A stretch of 63,145 nt of DNA from Vaginisenegalia massiliensis. GTDB lineage: Bacteria; Bacillota; Bacilli; Lactobacillales; Aerococcaceae. Shown here in pieces: positions 29,058 to 39,176 of the stretch (its first letter is position 1; each line of letters opens with the position of its first letter). The stretch is taken from NCBI RefSeq assembly GCF_900604935.1, contig NZ_UWPC01000010.1, positions 1-63,145 on the forward strand. The letters are read 5' to 3'. The notes under the pieces were generated by a model. That model saw only the letters and a list, made by a program, of their open reading frames with translations. It did no database searches and was not told the origin of the DNA. The position numbers were made by a program, and so were the translations under genes.

Positions 29058-30458
29058 ATGAAAAGACAGAAGGATGTGCAGCAATTGCTCATTATGTTGT
29101 ACGAGTTATTTGGTGTCCTATTCAGCGCTATCCTAGTTATGAATATTCCTCATTCTGAATTGAACAAAGTCAGTGTATTAGTTATTGGCTTAATCCATAT
29201 TGTGATTTTCTATGTTATTGATTATTACAGCCACTATACTCACCGAGGCATTATTGAAGAGTTACGTTTAACCATTTTTTATTCTATCGTGATGATGTTA
29301 GGGATGTCCTTCGTTTCCTTTATATCTAAAGATTATTTCATGATCTCAAGACGAGGGATGATGTTCTTTTTGGTGATTAATTTCGTGGTTCTTTTGGTCT
29401 TGAATCGCTTGATGCAGCGATGGTGGTCGAGCTATGCGGCTGATTCCGATGCTAGCAAGAAAGTCTATTTGTTGACCGTGGCTAATCGTTTAGAAAAGAT
29501 TAGGCAACTTGAGGAAGGATCTGGTTATTGGGGCGGCAAAATTGTTGGTGTCACTCTTCTAGATCAAGCTAAGACAGACATGCAAGCGATGGTGGCTCAG
29601 TTCCCTTCTTTTACCTTCATACCATGCGAAAATATGTGGGATTTTGCTACCCACTCCGTAGTCGATGAGATTTTTGTTAATTTACCGGCAGAAGGGGAGT
29701 TCGATCTTAAACATTATGTGGCGGATTTTGAACGCTTAGGGGCGGATGTGAGTGTAAATATTAATGCCTTTGATTTTCCTTCAGAAGGTGATAAGAAGGT
29801 TCAACAGTTAGCTGGCCATACGGTCGTAACTTTCTCAACGAAATTTTATGACTATGATCAAATCATTCTCAAACGATTGATGGATATTGTTGGGGCGATT
29901 TTTGGCCTCATTCTTTGTGGTCTAGTTACTTTAGTTATTGGTCCTATGATTTATTCGGCAGATAAGGGGCCTGTCTTCTTCTGCCAGAATCGGATTGGTA
30001 AGAACGGTCGGGTCTTTAAGTTTTATAAATTCCGCTCCATGTATAGAGATGCAGAAGAACGAAAGCAAGAATTGTTGGCCCAAAATAAGATGGAAGGCCT
30101 TATGTTTAAAGTTGAGAATGATCCTCGGATTACGCCAATTGGTCATTTTATTCGTCGGACGAGTTTAGATGAGCTTCCTCAATTTTGGAATGTCCTTAAA
30201 GGAGACATGAGTTTAGTCGGTACACGGCCACCGACCGAAGATGAATATAATCATTACACACCGGAACAGAAACGGCGTTTAAGTTTCAAACCTGGAATTA
30301 CTGGTTTATGGCAAGTTAGTGGACGCAGTGACCTCACTGACTTTGAGGAAATCGTTCGATTGGACGTCTCTTATATTGATAATTGGTCCATTTGGCAAGA
30401 TATCAAAATCTTATTGAAGACTATCAAAGTTGTCGCTTTGAGAGAAGGAGCAGAATAA
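29058..30458 (+). CDS. Undecaprenyl-phosphate sugar-phosphate transferase (WbaP/CpsE-like primer)
   Basis: 466 residues. Four N-terminal membrane segments and a soluble CoA-binding-like middle (about 135-260) precede the catalytic domain: KRLMDIVGAIFGLILCG, then FKFYKFRSM, RRTSLDELPQFWNVLKGDMSLVGTRPP and PGITGLWQVSGRS. This is the polyprenyl glycosylphosphotransferase family that puts the first sugar-1-phosphate (often Glc or Gal) on the lipid carrier. It starts a tight four-gene segment; the next gene begins at the base after its stop. Confidence 0.92.
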   Translation: MKRQKDVQQLLIMLYELFGVLFSAILVMNIPHSELNKVSVLVIGLIHIVIFYVIDYYSHYTHRGIIEELRLTIFYSIVMMLGMSFVSFISKDYFMISRRGMMFFLVINFVVLLVLNRLMQRWWSSYAADSDASKKVYLLTVANRLEKIRQLEEGSGYWGGKIVGVTLLDQAKTDMQAMVAQFPSFTFIPCENMWDFATHSVVDEIFVNLPAEGEFDLKHYVADFERLGADVSVNINAFDFPSEGDKKVQQLAGHTVVTFSTKFYDYDQIILKRLMDIVGAIFGLILCGLVTLVIGPMIYSADKGPVFFCQNRIGKNGRVFKFYKFRSMYRDAEERKQELLAQNKMEGLMFKVENDPRITPIGHFIRRTSLDELPQFWNVLKGDMSLVGTRPPTEDEYNHYTPEQKRRLSFKPGITGLWQVSGRSDLTDFEEIVRLDVSYIDNWSIWQDIKILLKTIKVVALREGAE

Positions 30459-31262
30459 GTGGATTTAAGCAAAAATTCGATTAAAATATTGATTGCAACC
30501 CATAAAAGTTACACTATGCCGGCAGATACAGATTTGTATCTGCCTATTCATGTTGGAAGTCTAAATAAACCAAGCTTAGGCTATCAAACGGATGCCCAAG
30601 GGGATCATATTGCTGATTTGAACCCTAAATATTGTGAATTAACAGGACTCTATTGGGCTTGGAAAAATTTGACTTGTGATTATGTTGGCTTAGTTCATTA
30701 TCGCCGCTACTTTGCTAGTCATAAGAAACGGTCAAATTCGGAAGAATCAGTGGATGATTTGGTCTTAACACGGGCAGAGTTAGAGTCAGCTTTACAAGAA
30801 GCAACCATTATCGTGCCTCGCAAACGCCACTATTATATCGAAAGTTTGGCTTCTCACTATGGCAATACTTTCACTTCAGAACATATAGAAGCAGCGCGAG
30901 CAGCTATTCAGGAATTAGAGCCAACCTATCTGGCAACATTTGACCGGGTTATGGCTCGCCGTTGGGGTTATATGTTTAATATGTTCATCATGCCCAAGGA
31001 CTTACTGGATGCATATTGTCAGTGGCTATTTCCAATCTTGGCGGCAGTTGATCAAAAAGTTGATAGCCAAAATTACACAGCTTTTGAAGCACGTTATATT
31101 GGTCGGGTCAGTGAACTGCTCTTTAATGTTTGGTTGGATCAACAAGATTTAAAAGTTAAAGAATTGCCTGTTGTATACTTAGGTAAAGTCGATTATGTGA
31201 AGAAAATCAAAGGCTTTTTGATGGCCAAATTCTTCAAAAAGAAATATACGCAAAGTTTTTAG
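30459..31262 (+). CDS. DUF4422 glycosyltransferase
   Basis: 267 residues from a GTG that follows the previous stop directly (AGAAGGAG inside the previous gene). IKILIATHKSYTMPADTDLYLPIHVG and YVGLVHYRRYF are hallmarks of DUF4422 proteins, which are GT-A-like sugar transferases of capsule and O-antigen loci. It probably adds the second sugar. The specificity is unknown. Confidence 0.85.
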   Translation: MDLSKNSIKILIATHKSYTMPADTDLYLPIHVGSLNKPSLGYQTDAQGDHIADLNPKYCELTGLYWAWKNLTCDYVGLVHYRRYFASHKKRSNSEESVDDLVLTRAELESALQEATIIVPRKRHYYIESLASHYGNTFTSEHIEAARAAIQELEPTYLATFDRVMARRWGYMFNMFIMPKDLLDAYCQWLFPILAAVDQKVDSQNYTAFEARYIGRVSELLFNVWLDQQDLKVKELPVVYLGKVDYVKKIKGFLMAKFFKKKYTQSF

Positions 31263-31277
31263 AAGGGAGGGTCAGGT

Positions 31278-32768
31278 TTGAAGCAAAAATCGGTTAAATT
31301 AAACTTTATCATGAACTTCATCCTAACCTTATCCAACTTCATTTTTCCGTTAATTACCTTTCCTTATGTATCCCGCGTTTTAGGGGCTCAAGGGGTTGGA
31401 GCGGTTCAATTTGCAACCTCTAATGTGACTTATTTTGTTATGCTGGCTATGTTGGGAATTCCTACCTATGGAATCCGTGCTTGCGCTAAAGTACGTCATG
31501 ATCGTCACTTACTTTCAAAGACGGTTCAGGAAATCCTCTGGCTAAATGCCTTGGTAGCTGTAGTCGCTTATGTCGGTTTGGCGCTGACCATAGCGTGGGT
31601 TCCTCAATTTCACCAACAAAGGCTTCTTTATTGGTTGCTGTCATTAAATATTGTTTTAAACCTTATTGGGGTAGAGTGGCTTTATAAGGGGACGGAGCAA
31701 TATACCTATATCACCATTCGATCGATAGCTGCTAAATTATTGGGTCTTATTTTAATGTTCTGGTGGGTCCACAAACCTGAAGATTATGTGATATATGGCC
31801 TCATCACCGTCATTGGGGCTTTTGGCTTAAATGTGCTGAATTTTCTAAATTTGCCAAAACTGATAGATTGTCGCGTCATTCCTTTACGTCGACTTGACTT
31901 TAAACCGCACATTAAACCCATTTTGCGTTTCTTTCTGCTTACCGTTTCGGCTACTATTTATTTAAACTTAGATACGACGCTTTTAGGTTTTATTCAAGGT
32001 GACCGTGTCGTCGGTTATTATTCAGCTGCGATTAAGATCAAACAAATACTCGTCAGCATTGTAACCTCTTTAGGGGTGGTCCTCTTACCGCGTTTATCCT
32101 ATTATTTTGAGCATCATTTACAAGAAGAATTCAAGACTTTAACTCAGAAAGCTTTAGACTTTGTTCTTTTGATTGCATTGCCGATTAGCTTGTATTTTAT
32201 TTTCTTTGCGAAGGAGAGTATCCTTTTTCTTTCTGGATCGGATTATTTAGCCGCAGTTTTGCCAATGCAGTTGATTCTGCCAGCCGTGCTTTTTATTGGT
32301 TTATCTAATCTAACTGGGATTCAGATTCTAGTTCCGACTAACCGAGAAATGTTGGTGGTCTATTCGACGCTTGTTGGAGCGGTAGTGGATTTAGTTCTGA
32401 ATGTGATAGCTATACCTCTTTGGGGGGCAGCAGGTGCCGCTTTATCGGGTTGTTTGGCTGAAGCGATGGTATTATTCGTTCAGATTTACTTTTTGAGGGA
32501 TTTAGTGATTCCAATGTTTAAACGTGTGAATTGGTTACGCTTGGGGCTAGCTTTGATATTGCCAAGCTTTTTAATGATTGTAGTTCGACCTTGGGCCTAC
32601 CACTTAAGCAGTCAATGGCATTTTGGTGATACGTTAGCCATTCTTTGGGTTTTAGTGGTGACGGCGGGTCTCTATTTCTTGGTGTACGGATTGGTTCTTT
32701 TGGGACTTAAGCATCCCTTGGTTATGGAGTTGTTAGATAGTGTTAAAATTAAAGTTAGGAGAGATTAA
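31278..32768 (+). CDS. Polysaccharide repeat-unit flippase (Wzx)
   Basis: 496 residues from a TTG behind GAAGGGAGG. About 14 membrane segments. The start FIMNFILTLSNFIFPLITFPYVSRVLG is typical of the Wzx/PST family, which flips lipid-linked units across the membrane. The stop abuts the glf start, so the two are co-translated. Confidence 0.92.
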   Translation: MKQKSVKLNFIMNFILTLSNFIFPLITFPYVSRVLGAQGVGAVQFATSNVTYFVMLAMLGIPTYGIRACAKVRHDRHLLSKTVQEILWLNALVAVVAYVGLALTIAWVPQFHQQRLLYWLLSLNIVLNLIGVEWLYKGTEQYTYITIRSIAAKLLGLILMFWWVHKPEDYVIYGLITVIGAFGLNVLNFLNLPKLIDCRVIPLRRLDFKPHIKPILRFFLLTVSATIYLNLDTTLLGFIQGDRVVGYYSAAIKIKQILVSIVTSLGVVLLPRLSYYFEHHLQEEFKTLTQKALDFVLLIALPISLYFIFFAKESILFLSGSDYLAAVLPMQLILPAVLFIGLSNLTGIQILVPTNREMLVVYSTLVGAVVDLVLNVIAIPLWGAAGAALSGCLAEAMVLFVQIYFLRDLVIPMFKRVNWLRLGLALILPSFLMIVVRPWAYHLSSQWHFGDTLAILWVLVVTAGLYFLVYGLVLLGLKHPLVMELLDSVKIKVRRD

Positions 32769-33896
32769 ATGACACAGTATGATTATTTGATCGTGGGAGC
32801 AGGCCTATTTGGTTCAGTCTTTGCTCATGAAGCGGCTAAGGCAGGCAAGCGACTTAAAGTGATTGAGAAACGGGAACATATTGCCGGTAATATTTACACG
32901 GAAGAAGTTGAAGGTATTCAAGTCCATAAATACGGAGCCCATATCTTCCATACTTCGGATCCAAAGATTTGGGATTATGTGCAGCAATTTGCAGAATTTA
33001 ATCACTATGTTAATTCACCAATCGCCAACTATAAAGGTGAGATATATAACTTGCCTTTTAATATGAATACCTTTAACAAATTGTGGGGGGTTGTGACGCC
33101 TGAGCAAGCGCAAGCAAAGATTGAAGAGCAAAAACAAGTGCTCAAGGGTAAAAAGCCAGAGAATCTAGAAGAACAAGCCATCTCCTTGGTGGGAACGGAT
33201 ATCTATGAGAAGTTAATCAAGGGTTACACTCAGAAACAATGGGGTCAAGCCTGTGACCAATTACCCGCTTTTATCATTCGCCGTTTGCCAGTCCGTTTGA
33301 CTTATGATAATAACTACTTCAATGATAAGTATCAAGGTATTCCAATTGGCGGCTATACCGCCATGGTAGAGAAGATGTTAGATCACGAGTTAATTGATGT
33401 GGAAACAGGGGTGGACTTCTTTGCCAATAAAGAACACTATTTAGCAGATTTTCCACGCATCGTCTATACGGGTATGATTGATGAATATTTTGACTACTGC
33501 TTAGGTGAGTTAGAATATCGTAGTCTTCGATTTGAAAGTGAAGTATTGGATACTGATAATTATCAAGGTAATGCGGTGGTTAACTATACGGATGCCGAGA
33601 CGCCTTATACTCGAGTTATCGAACATAAGCATTTTGACTTTGGTCGACAAGCAAAGACCATTATTACCAAGGAATATTCCAAACAATGGGAACCGGGTGA
33701 TGAGCCATATTATCCAGTTAACAATGATCGTAATAATGAATTATATAAACAATACGCTGAGATGGCAGCTCAGACTAACCAAGTCATTTTTGGTGGTCGT
33801 TTAGGTCACTATCGTTACTATGATATGCACCAAGTGATTGCAGCGGCTTTACAATGTGTCCGCAAGGAATTGGATAACCATTCTAGTGGTATTTAG
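32769..33896 (+). CDS. glf: UDP-galactopyranose mutase
   Basis: 375 residues, full length. The FAD-binding start DYLIVGAGLFGSVFAHEA is followed by EKREHIAGNIYTE and YGAHIFHTSDPKIWDYVQ; the middle has PIGGYTAMVEKML and the end GGRLGHYRYYDMHQVI. It converts UDP-Galp to UDP-Galf, so the first polysaccharide probably contains galactofuranose. A terminator follows, closing the locus. Confidence 0.96.
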   Translation: MTQYDYLIVGAGLFGSVFAHEAAKAGKRLKVIEKREHIAGNIYTEEVEGIQVHKYGAHIFHTSDPKIWDYVQQFAEFNHYVNSPIANYKGEIYNLPFNMNTFNKLWGVVTPEQAQAKIEEQKQVLKGKKPENLEEQAISLVGTDIYEKLIKGYTQKQWGQACDQLPAFIIRRLPVRLTYDNNYFNDKYQGIPIGGYTAMVEKMLDHELIDVETGVDFFANKEHYLADFPRIVYTGMIDEYFDYCLGELEYRSLRFESEVLDTDNYQGNAVVNYTDAETPYTRVIEHKHFDFGRQAKTIITKEYSKQWEPGDEPYYPVNNDRNNELYKQYAEMAAQTNQVIFGGRLGHYRYYDMHQVIAAALQCVRKELDNHSSGI

Positions 33897-33929
33897 TAGT
33901 CATTATTTTAACAAGTGAATAGCGTGAGC

Positions 33930-33976
33930 AACACTAGACAAAATTCTTGAGTAGGGATTTCTGTCTAGTGTTTTTC
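33930..33976 (+). terminator. Terminator after glf
   Basis: AACACTAGACA (33930-33940) pairs with TGTCTAGTGTT (33962-33972), followed by a T run. Confidence 0.85.
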
Positions 33977-34029
33977 TTGTCTTTATGCCAGTTCCTTACA
34001 AAAAATTTACTTGCGTAAGTAATTTGCAA

Positions 34030-34137
34030 ACATTTAAATGTGTTTGAAACATTGTGGGAATTATTTAAAAAATATTAAGCCAGAATGAGTGAAATCCGGG
34101 CCCAAACCTTGCTATTTAGAATAAGGATAGGTAAAAT
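34030..34137 (+). promoter_or_regulatory. Promoter region of the second polysaccharide operon
   Basis: TTGCTA (34109-34114) and TAAAAT (34132-34137) have exactly 17-nt spacing, with start expected near 34144. Upstream lie the palindrome ACATTTAAATGT (34030-34041) and AAACATTGTGGG (34047-34058), which are possible regulator sites. Confidence 0.55.
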
Positions 34138-34203
34138 TAGTGAGAAAGTATGAAATATTATAGAAGACTTTTGCAATTATTTGAATGTTAGGTGGAGAGT
34201 GGA

Positions 34204-36054
34204 ATGAATTCGAGTTTTGGAATCTCGAAATGGTTAATTGAATTAGCCGAAAGTTTAAGTAAGACACAAAGAAGGCATATCTGGGGAATTAGTGACTCTC
34301 TCAGTTTAATTTTGGCTTCTTTTTGTTCTTATTTATTTTTTTTCAACATAATAGAGTTGCCTTTTAAATATTATTTAGTTTTTACTACTATTATTGTATT
34401 AGGCTATAACGGATTAACCCAGTTATTGCAATTGGATGCACATATTCATCGCTATTTAAAAATCATAGATTTAATTAAGCTATTCAATATAATTTTGCTT
34501 TGCGGAATAGTCTCGGGAATAGTTACGTCGCTTGTTTTTGCTACCATCTCATATCGTTATATTCTTTTTTCAATAATTATAGGTGGCTTATTCGTCTGTG
34601 GATTAAGAGTAATATGGATGATTACCTATTCTTCTCGTTTTCGCACACAAGTTTATGCAAATCAGACTCGCGTATTAGTGGTCGGTGCAGGAGATGGAGG
34701 CTCCATCTTCATGGATAGCTATCTTCGTAATCCAGGTAATATGAAAGTGATGGGAATACTCGATCAAGATCCTAAAAAGAAGGGCTTGACGATTGGTGGG
34801 ATTAAAGTATTAGGTGATCGAGATTTAATCCCTGAATTGGTAGAAGAATTAGGCATCGAACAAGTAATTGTGGCCGTCCCATCAATGAAACCGGCCGAAT
34901 ACGAAGCTATTATAGCTATATGTAATCAATGCAAATTAAAAGTGTATAAGATGCCTAAAGTAGAAGATGTACTACTGGGTATTAATATGCCTAATAATAA
35001 ATATAAAAAAGTCGAAATTGCTGACTTATTAGGGCGACCAGAGATTAAGCTGAATGAAGAGAAGTTACGTAATGAATTAGAGGGCAAAACGATTCTAGTG
35101 ACAGGGGCAGGTGGGTCCATCGGTTCGGAAATTTGCCGGCAAATTTCAAGATTCAATCCACGCCGGGTCTTGTTATTGGGTCATGGTGAGAATTCAATCT
35201 ACCTAATTTATCATGAATTACTCAAACTAGGCTCAATGACGGAATATGTGCCGATTATTGCGGATGTACAAGACTATCAACGTATTATTGAAGTCTTTAA
35301 AGCAGAGCATCCGGATATTGTCTACCACGCTGCGGCTCATAAGCATGTTCCTATGATGGAAATGAACCCCCGTGAGGCATATAAGAATAATATTCTAGGA
35401 ACTTATAATGTAGCCAAAGCTGTAGATGAGGCAAAAGTAGCTAAGATGGTGATGATTTCTACGGATAAAGCAGTTAATCCACCGAATGTCATGGGGGCTA
35501 CGAAACGTGTAGCAGAATTGATTATTACTGGCTTTAATCAGATTAGTTCTTCAACTTATTGTGCAGTACGATTCGGTAACGTGCTTGGAAGTCGGGGATC
35601 GGTCATCCCTCTTTTTAAGAAGCAAATCGAAGAAGGGGGACCTGTTACAGTCACTGATTTTAGAATGACGCGTTACTTTATGACTATTCCTGAGGCTAGT
35701 CGTTTAGTTATCCATGCGGGGGCTTTCGCAAATGGTGGGGAAGTCTTCATCCTTGATATGGGGCAACCGGTCAAAATTGTGGACTTAGCCAAGAAACTTA
35801 TTCTTTTAAGTGGCCATTCAGAGTCCGAAATTCAAATAGTAGAGTCGGGTATTCGTCCGGGAGAGAAATTGTATGAGGAATTATTGACCTCATCTGAATT
35901 AGTTCAAAAGAAATTACAAGATAAGATTTTTATTGGCAAAGTTATAACAATGCCTTTAGAGCAAACAAAAGAATTTATCGATAGTTTAAGTTATTATGAC
36001 AACCGTCAAATCAAAGAAAAAATAATTGCCTTTGCTAATCAAAGTGCAAAATAA
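34204..36054 (+). CDS. UDP-GlcNAc 4,6-dehydratase, membrane-bound (PglF/CapD/EpsC type)
   Basis: 616 residues from the ATG at 34204 (GGTGGAG upstream). Four or five N-terminal membrane segments, then a nucleotide-binding domain (VVGAGDGGSIFMDSY, about 155). The catalytic short-chain dehydrogenase domain has ILVTGAGGSIGSEICRQI (about 298), VYHAAAHKHVPMME and MISTDKAVNPPNVMGATKR. Relatives make UDP-4-keto-6-deoxy-GlcNAc, the first step to UDP-bacillosamine. The matching aminotransferase, acetyltransferase and priming transferase lie at 39177, 40910 and 40300. Confidence 0.9.
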   Translation: MNSSFGISKWLIELAESLSKTQRRHIWGISDSLSLILASFCSYLFFFNIIELPFKYYLVFTTIIVLGYNGLTQLLQLDAHIHRYLKIIDLIKLFNIILLCGIVSGIVTSLVFATISYRYILFSIIIGGLFVCGLRVIWMITYSSRFRTQVYANQTRVLVVGAGDGGSIFMDSYLRNPGNMKVMGILDQDPKKKGLTIGGIKVLGDRDLIPELVEELGIEQVIVAVPSMKPAEYEAIIAICNQCKLKVYKMPKVEDVLLGINMPNNKYKKVEIADLLGRPEIKLNEEKLRNELEGKTILVTGAGGSIGSEICRQISRFNPRRVLLLGHGENSIYLIYHELLKLGSMTEYVPIIADVQDYQRIIEVFKAEHPDIVYHAAAHKHVPMMEMNPREAYKNNILGTYNVAKAVDEAKVAKMVMISTDKAVNPPNVMGATKRVAELIITGFNQISSSTYCAVRFGNVLGSRGSVIPLFKKQIEEGGPVTVTDFRMTRYFMTIPEASRLVIHAGAFANGGEVFILDMGQPVKIVDLAKKLILLSGHSESEIQIVESGIRPGEKLYEELLTSSELVQKKLQDKIFIGKVITMPLEQTKEFIDSLSYYDNRQIKEKIIAFANQSAK

Positions 36055-36066
36055 TTGGAGGCCTTT

Positions 36067-36807
36067 ATGCAACAAGAACTCAGTTTGAAAGATTTATATC
36101 TATTGATGAAAAAACATTTTTTTACTATTACGATTATAACAATTTTGGGGGCAATAATTGCGGCTATTGGAATGATGTTGCTTATTAAACCAACCTACTC
36201 TTCTACGGCACAGTTGTTGGTAAATCAGAAAAACACAAGCTCTGAAGCGTCAGCTCAATATAGTGAAATTCAAACTAATATCCAGCTTATTAATACTTAT
36301 AGAGATATATTACTAGGTCAAGAGGTTCTGACCAAAACTAATAATAATTTGGGTGGAAAGTATGATGTTGAATCTTTGAAATCTGTTTTACAAGTTAATC
36401 AATCACCGAATTCACAATCGTTCTATATTTCTGCAACAATGCAATCACCTGAAGAAGCACAAAAATTAGTTGCAGAAGTGACTTCGAATTTTGAAGCTAC
36501 CTTAAAGGAAGTATATGGAAAAGAAGGTGCAAAAATTTATGTTTTATCACCTGCTTCTTTTGAGCCAAATAAAGTGGGACCAAGTTTGAGTAAATTTTTA
36601 ATTTTAGGTGCATTTGCGGGGCTATTAGTGAGTCTGGCTTATGCATTCATTAATGCAATGTTAGATACAACTGTGAAAGATGAATCATTTTTAAATCAGC
36701 TTGGTTTAATTAATTTAGGTGAAATATACGAATTGAACAGTAAAGAATTACATAATTCACGACTTTCAACACGTAAGACGGATAATCGTTCAAGAAGAAA
36801 GGTGTAG
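36067..36807 (+). CDS. cpsC: Chain-length / BY-kinase activator protein (CpsC/Wzz type)
   Basis: 246 residues from the ATG at 36067 (GGAGG 5 nt upstream). Two membrane segments, FTITIITILGAIIAAIGMML near the N-terminus and FLILGAFAGLLVSLAYAF near 180, flank an outer domain that starts PTYSSTAQLLVNQK. The C-terminal cytosolic tail activates the CpsD kinase. It controls polymer length and export. The spacing to cpsD is only 3 nt. Confidence 0.9.
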   Translation: MQQELSLKDLYLLMKKHFFTITIITILGAIIAAIGMMLLIKPTYSSTAQLLVNQKNTSSEASAQYSEIQTNIQLINTYRDILLGQEVLTKTNNNLGGKYDVESLKSVLQVNQSPNSQSFYISATMQSPEEAQKLVAEVTSNFEATLKEVYGKEGAKIYVLSPASFEPNKVGPSLSKFLILGAFAGLLVSLAYAFINAMLDTTVKDESFLNQLGLINLGEIYELNSKELHNSRLSTRKTDNRSRRKV

Positions 36808-36810
36808 AGT

Positions 36811-37551
36811 ATGTTTAAGAATAGACAGAATTTAGAAAAGAAATTACTTAAAGAACAGTTGCATGGGGCTTCCCTGATTACTTTTACTGATCCTAAATCA
36901 GTTAATGCTGAACAATTTCGTGCTTTACGAACAAATATCGAATTTGCTCAGTTAGACAAACAGTTAAAATCTTTATTAGTTTCTTCAAGTATTCCAACTG
37001 AAGGCAAATCAACTATTTCTTCGAATCTAGCTTATGTCATGGGCCAAACTGAGAAGAAGGTCTTAATTGTGGATGCAGACTTACGGAAGCCGACGGTTCA
37101 TAAGACCTTTAAATTGAATAATGAACAAGGTCTATCTAATTTGATTGTTAATCGTGATATGAAATTCAATGAAGTAGTGCAACATTCTTATGACTTGAAC
37201 TTATACTTCTTACCGTCAGGACCTATTCCACCAAACCCTTCGGAACTTTTATCTTCGGCACGAATGAATCAAATTATGCAAGAACTTTCAACCTATTTCG
37301 ATTTGGTTATTTATGATGCTCCGCCAATTACTGCGGTTGCCGACCCACAGATCTTGGCTACTCGAGTGGATGGTGTCTTGATGGTTGTTCGCCAGAATTT
37401 TGCTAAGAAAGAAGAAGTTAGAGCGGCTAAGAAAGCTCTAGATACAGTGAACGCTAATATTTTGGGTTATGTTATGAATGGTAAACCGGTTTCGAATTCA
37501 AGTGGCTACTATGCATATTACGGGTATGGTGAGAAATTAAATGATAATTGA
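36811..37551 (+). CDS. cpsD: Capsular tyrosine autokinase (BY-kinase, CpsD)
   Basis: 246 residues. Walker A SSIPTEGKSTISSN (about 55-65), Walker A' VLIVDADLRKP and Walker B LVIYDAPP define a BY-kinase. The tail is a tyrosine cluster (SGYYAYYGYGEKL) for autophosphorylation. Together with CpsC and the phosphatase CpsB it regulates polysaccharide assembly. It overlaps cpsB by 11 nt. Confidence 0.95.
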   Translation: MFKNRQNLEKKLLKEQLHGASLITFTDPKSVNAEQFRALRTNIEFAQLDKQLKSLLVSSSIPTEGKSTISSNLAYVMGQTEKKVLIVDADLRKPTVHKTFKLNNEQGLSNLIVNRDMKFNEVVQHSYDLNLYFLPSGPIPPNPSELLSSARMNQIMQELSTYFDLVIYDAPPITAVADPQILATRVDGVLMVVRQNFAKKEEVRAAKKALDTVNANILGYVMNGKPVSNSSGYYAYYGYGEKLNDN

Positions 37552-38308
37552 TTTACATTCCCATTTACTTCCGGGAGTTGACGACGGAGCTCAAACGGTG
37601 GAACAATCGCTTGAATTAGCTCGTTTAGGAGTAAAAGAAGGGGTTAAGCATCTAGTCTTAACACCGCATCATCGTAATGGACAATATTTAAATTACAAGG
37701 CGGATGTTTTACATGCGGCGGATGCTTTAAATCGCATTTATCAGGAAAATGGAATTGAACTTGAAGTGTATCCTTCGCAGGAAATTCGGATAAATGAGAA
37801 ATTCATGGACGATTTATATAATGATAAATTGCTGTCACTTGATGCCGACGGTAAGTATTATTTGATTGAATTTCCTACAGCGTCCATTCCAGACTTTGCT
37901 TTGCCTCTAATAGATGGGTTATGTGCTGAGGGAATTACGCCCGTCATTGCCCATCCTGAAAGAAATCATATTTTTGGCAAAGATTTAAATCGTTTATACG
38001 AATTTATTGAGTTAGGCTGTCTAGCTCAACTGACTACCTCGTCTTATGCAGGGATGTTTGGCCAGAAGATTCATGACATCTGTTGTCAGATGATCGAGCG
38101 AAATTTGGTTCACATCTTAGCTTCAGATGTTCATCATATTACAGGTCGGCCTTTTAATTGGCAGGCTGCGCTTCAACAGATGCAAAGTGAATACGACCAG
38201 GAAATGGTAGATTATTTTATGCAAAATGCGCGAGATATTTTTAATGGTGATGCTGTTAAACGATATAAACCAGAAAAAGGAAAAAAATCGTGGTTTAAAT
38301 TATTTTAA
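37541..38308 (+). CDS. cpsB: PHP-family protein-tyrosine phosphatase (CpsB)
   Basis: 255 residues. Metal-binding PHP motifs: IDLHSHLLPGVDDGA, LTPHHRNG, PVIAHPERN and ASDVHH. It removes phosphate from CpsD. The start lies within the end of cpsD, which indicates translational coupling. Confidence 0.95.
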   Translation: MIIDLHSHLLPGVDDGAQTVEQSLELARLGVKEGVKHLVLTPHHRNGQYLNYKADVLHAADALNRIYQENGIELEVYPSQEIRINEKFMDDLYNDKLLSLDADGKYYLIEFPTASIPDFALPLIDGLCAEGITPVIAHPERNHIFGKDLNRLYEFIELGCLAQLTTSSYAGMFGQKIHDICCQMIERNLVHILASDVHHITGRPFNWQAALQQMQSEYDQEMVDYFMQNARDIFNGDAVKRYKPEKGKKSWFKLF

Positions 38309-38322
38309 GGCAGGGACTAACT

Positions 38323-39153
38323 ATGAAGAGAACGGGTCGCTTGTTGTACGTCTTGTTGGTGGTGGGGTTTGTTAACTGTACATATTCTCTGAAGCAAGTT
38401 CGAGCTGAAGAGCATTCCGTGATGACTTTTGCTATCATTGGTGTGGATTCGGGTGCCTTTGGACGTAGCGATAGAGGACGTTCAGATGTCTTGATGTTAG
38501 GGCAAGTGAATACAACCAATCGGCAAGTTAAATTAATTAGTATACCAAGAGATGCCTATGTTGAGATTCCTGGACACGGTCTAGATAAGATTAATCATGC
38601 TTATGCCTTTGGTGGGGTCAATTTAACTAAACAAGTATTAAGTCAGCTATTTGATCTTGATGTGCAACATTACTTAGCGGTGGATATGGGAAGTTTTGAG
38701 GAATTGGTCGATCAGGTGGGAGGACTTGATGTGGTCTCACTCGCTAGTTTTAGTCAAAATGACTATCAATTTTACCAAGGACAAGCCGTGCACTTGGATG
38801 GGTCCATGGCTTTGGCTTATGCGCGAGAACGCTATCAATCAGGCGGCGATTATGGACGGATGGCTCGTCAGCGGCAGTTGATTCAAGCTCTGATTGAGAA
38901 GCTGACAAATATAGATTCTCAAGTTAACTTTATGAAAAATATGGTCCTGGTCCATCGGTCGATTGAAACGGATTTATCTATGGAAAGCTTGTTAAATCTG
39001 TGGCAATCGCAAACGAATCAAACAAGTGATGTTAAAGTAGCATTAAGGCAGTTAGAAGGCACTGGATTGATGATTAATGGGATTTATTATGATCAAATTA
39101 AAGAAGAGTCTCTGTTAGATAGTAAACAATGGTTATGGGATACTCGAAATTAG
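38323..39153 (+). CDS. LytR-CpsA-Psr (LCP) family glycopolymer ligase
   Basis: 276 residues. An N-terminal signal/anchor segment is followed by the LCP domain: FAIIGVDSG, RSDVLMLGQVN, LISIPRDAYVEIPG, KINHAYAFGG and a late YARERY. LCP enzymes transfer lipid-linked polymers to peptidoglycan at the outer membrane face. Its presence suggests that the second polymer is wall-attached. At 276 residues it is short for the family but all core motifs are present. Confidence 0.9.
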   Translation: MKRTGRLLYVLLVVGFVNCTYSLKQVRAEEHSVMTFAIIGVDSGAFGRSDRGRSDVLMLGQVNTTNRQVKLISIPRDAYVEIPGHGLDKINHAYAFGGVNLTKQVLSQLFDLDVQHYLAVDMGSFEELVDQVGGLDVVSLASFSQNDYQFYQGQAVHLDGSMALAYARERYQSGGDYGRMARQRQLIQALIEKLTNIDSQVNFMKNMVLVHRSIETDLSMESLLNLWQSQTNQTSDVKVALRQLEGTGLMINGIYYDQIKEESLLDSKQWLWDTRN

Positions 39154-39176
39154 TAAGAAGAAAGGCGATAAAAAAA

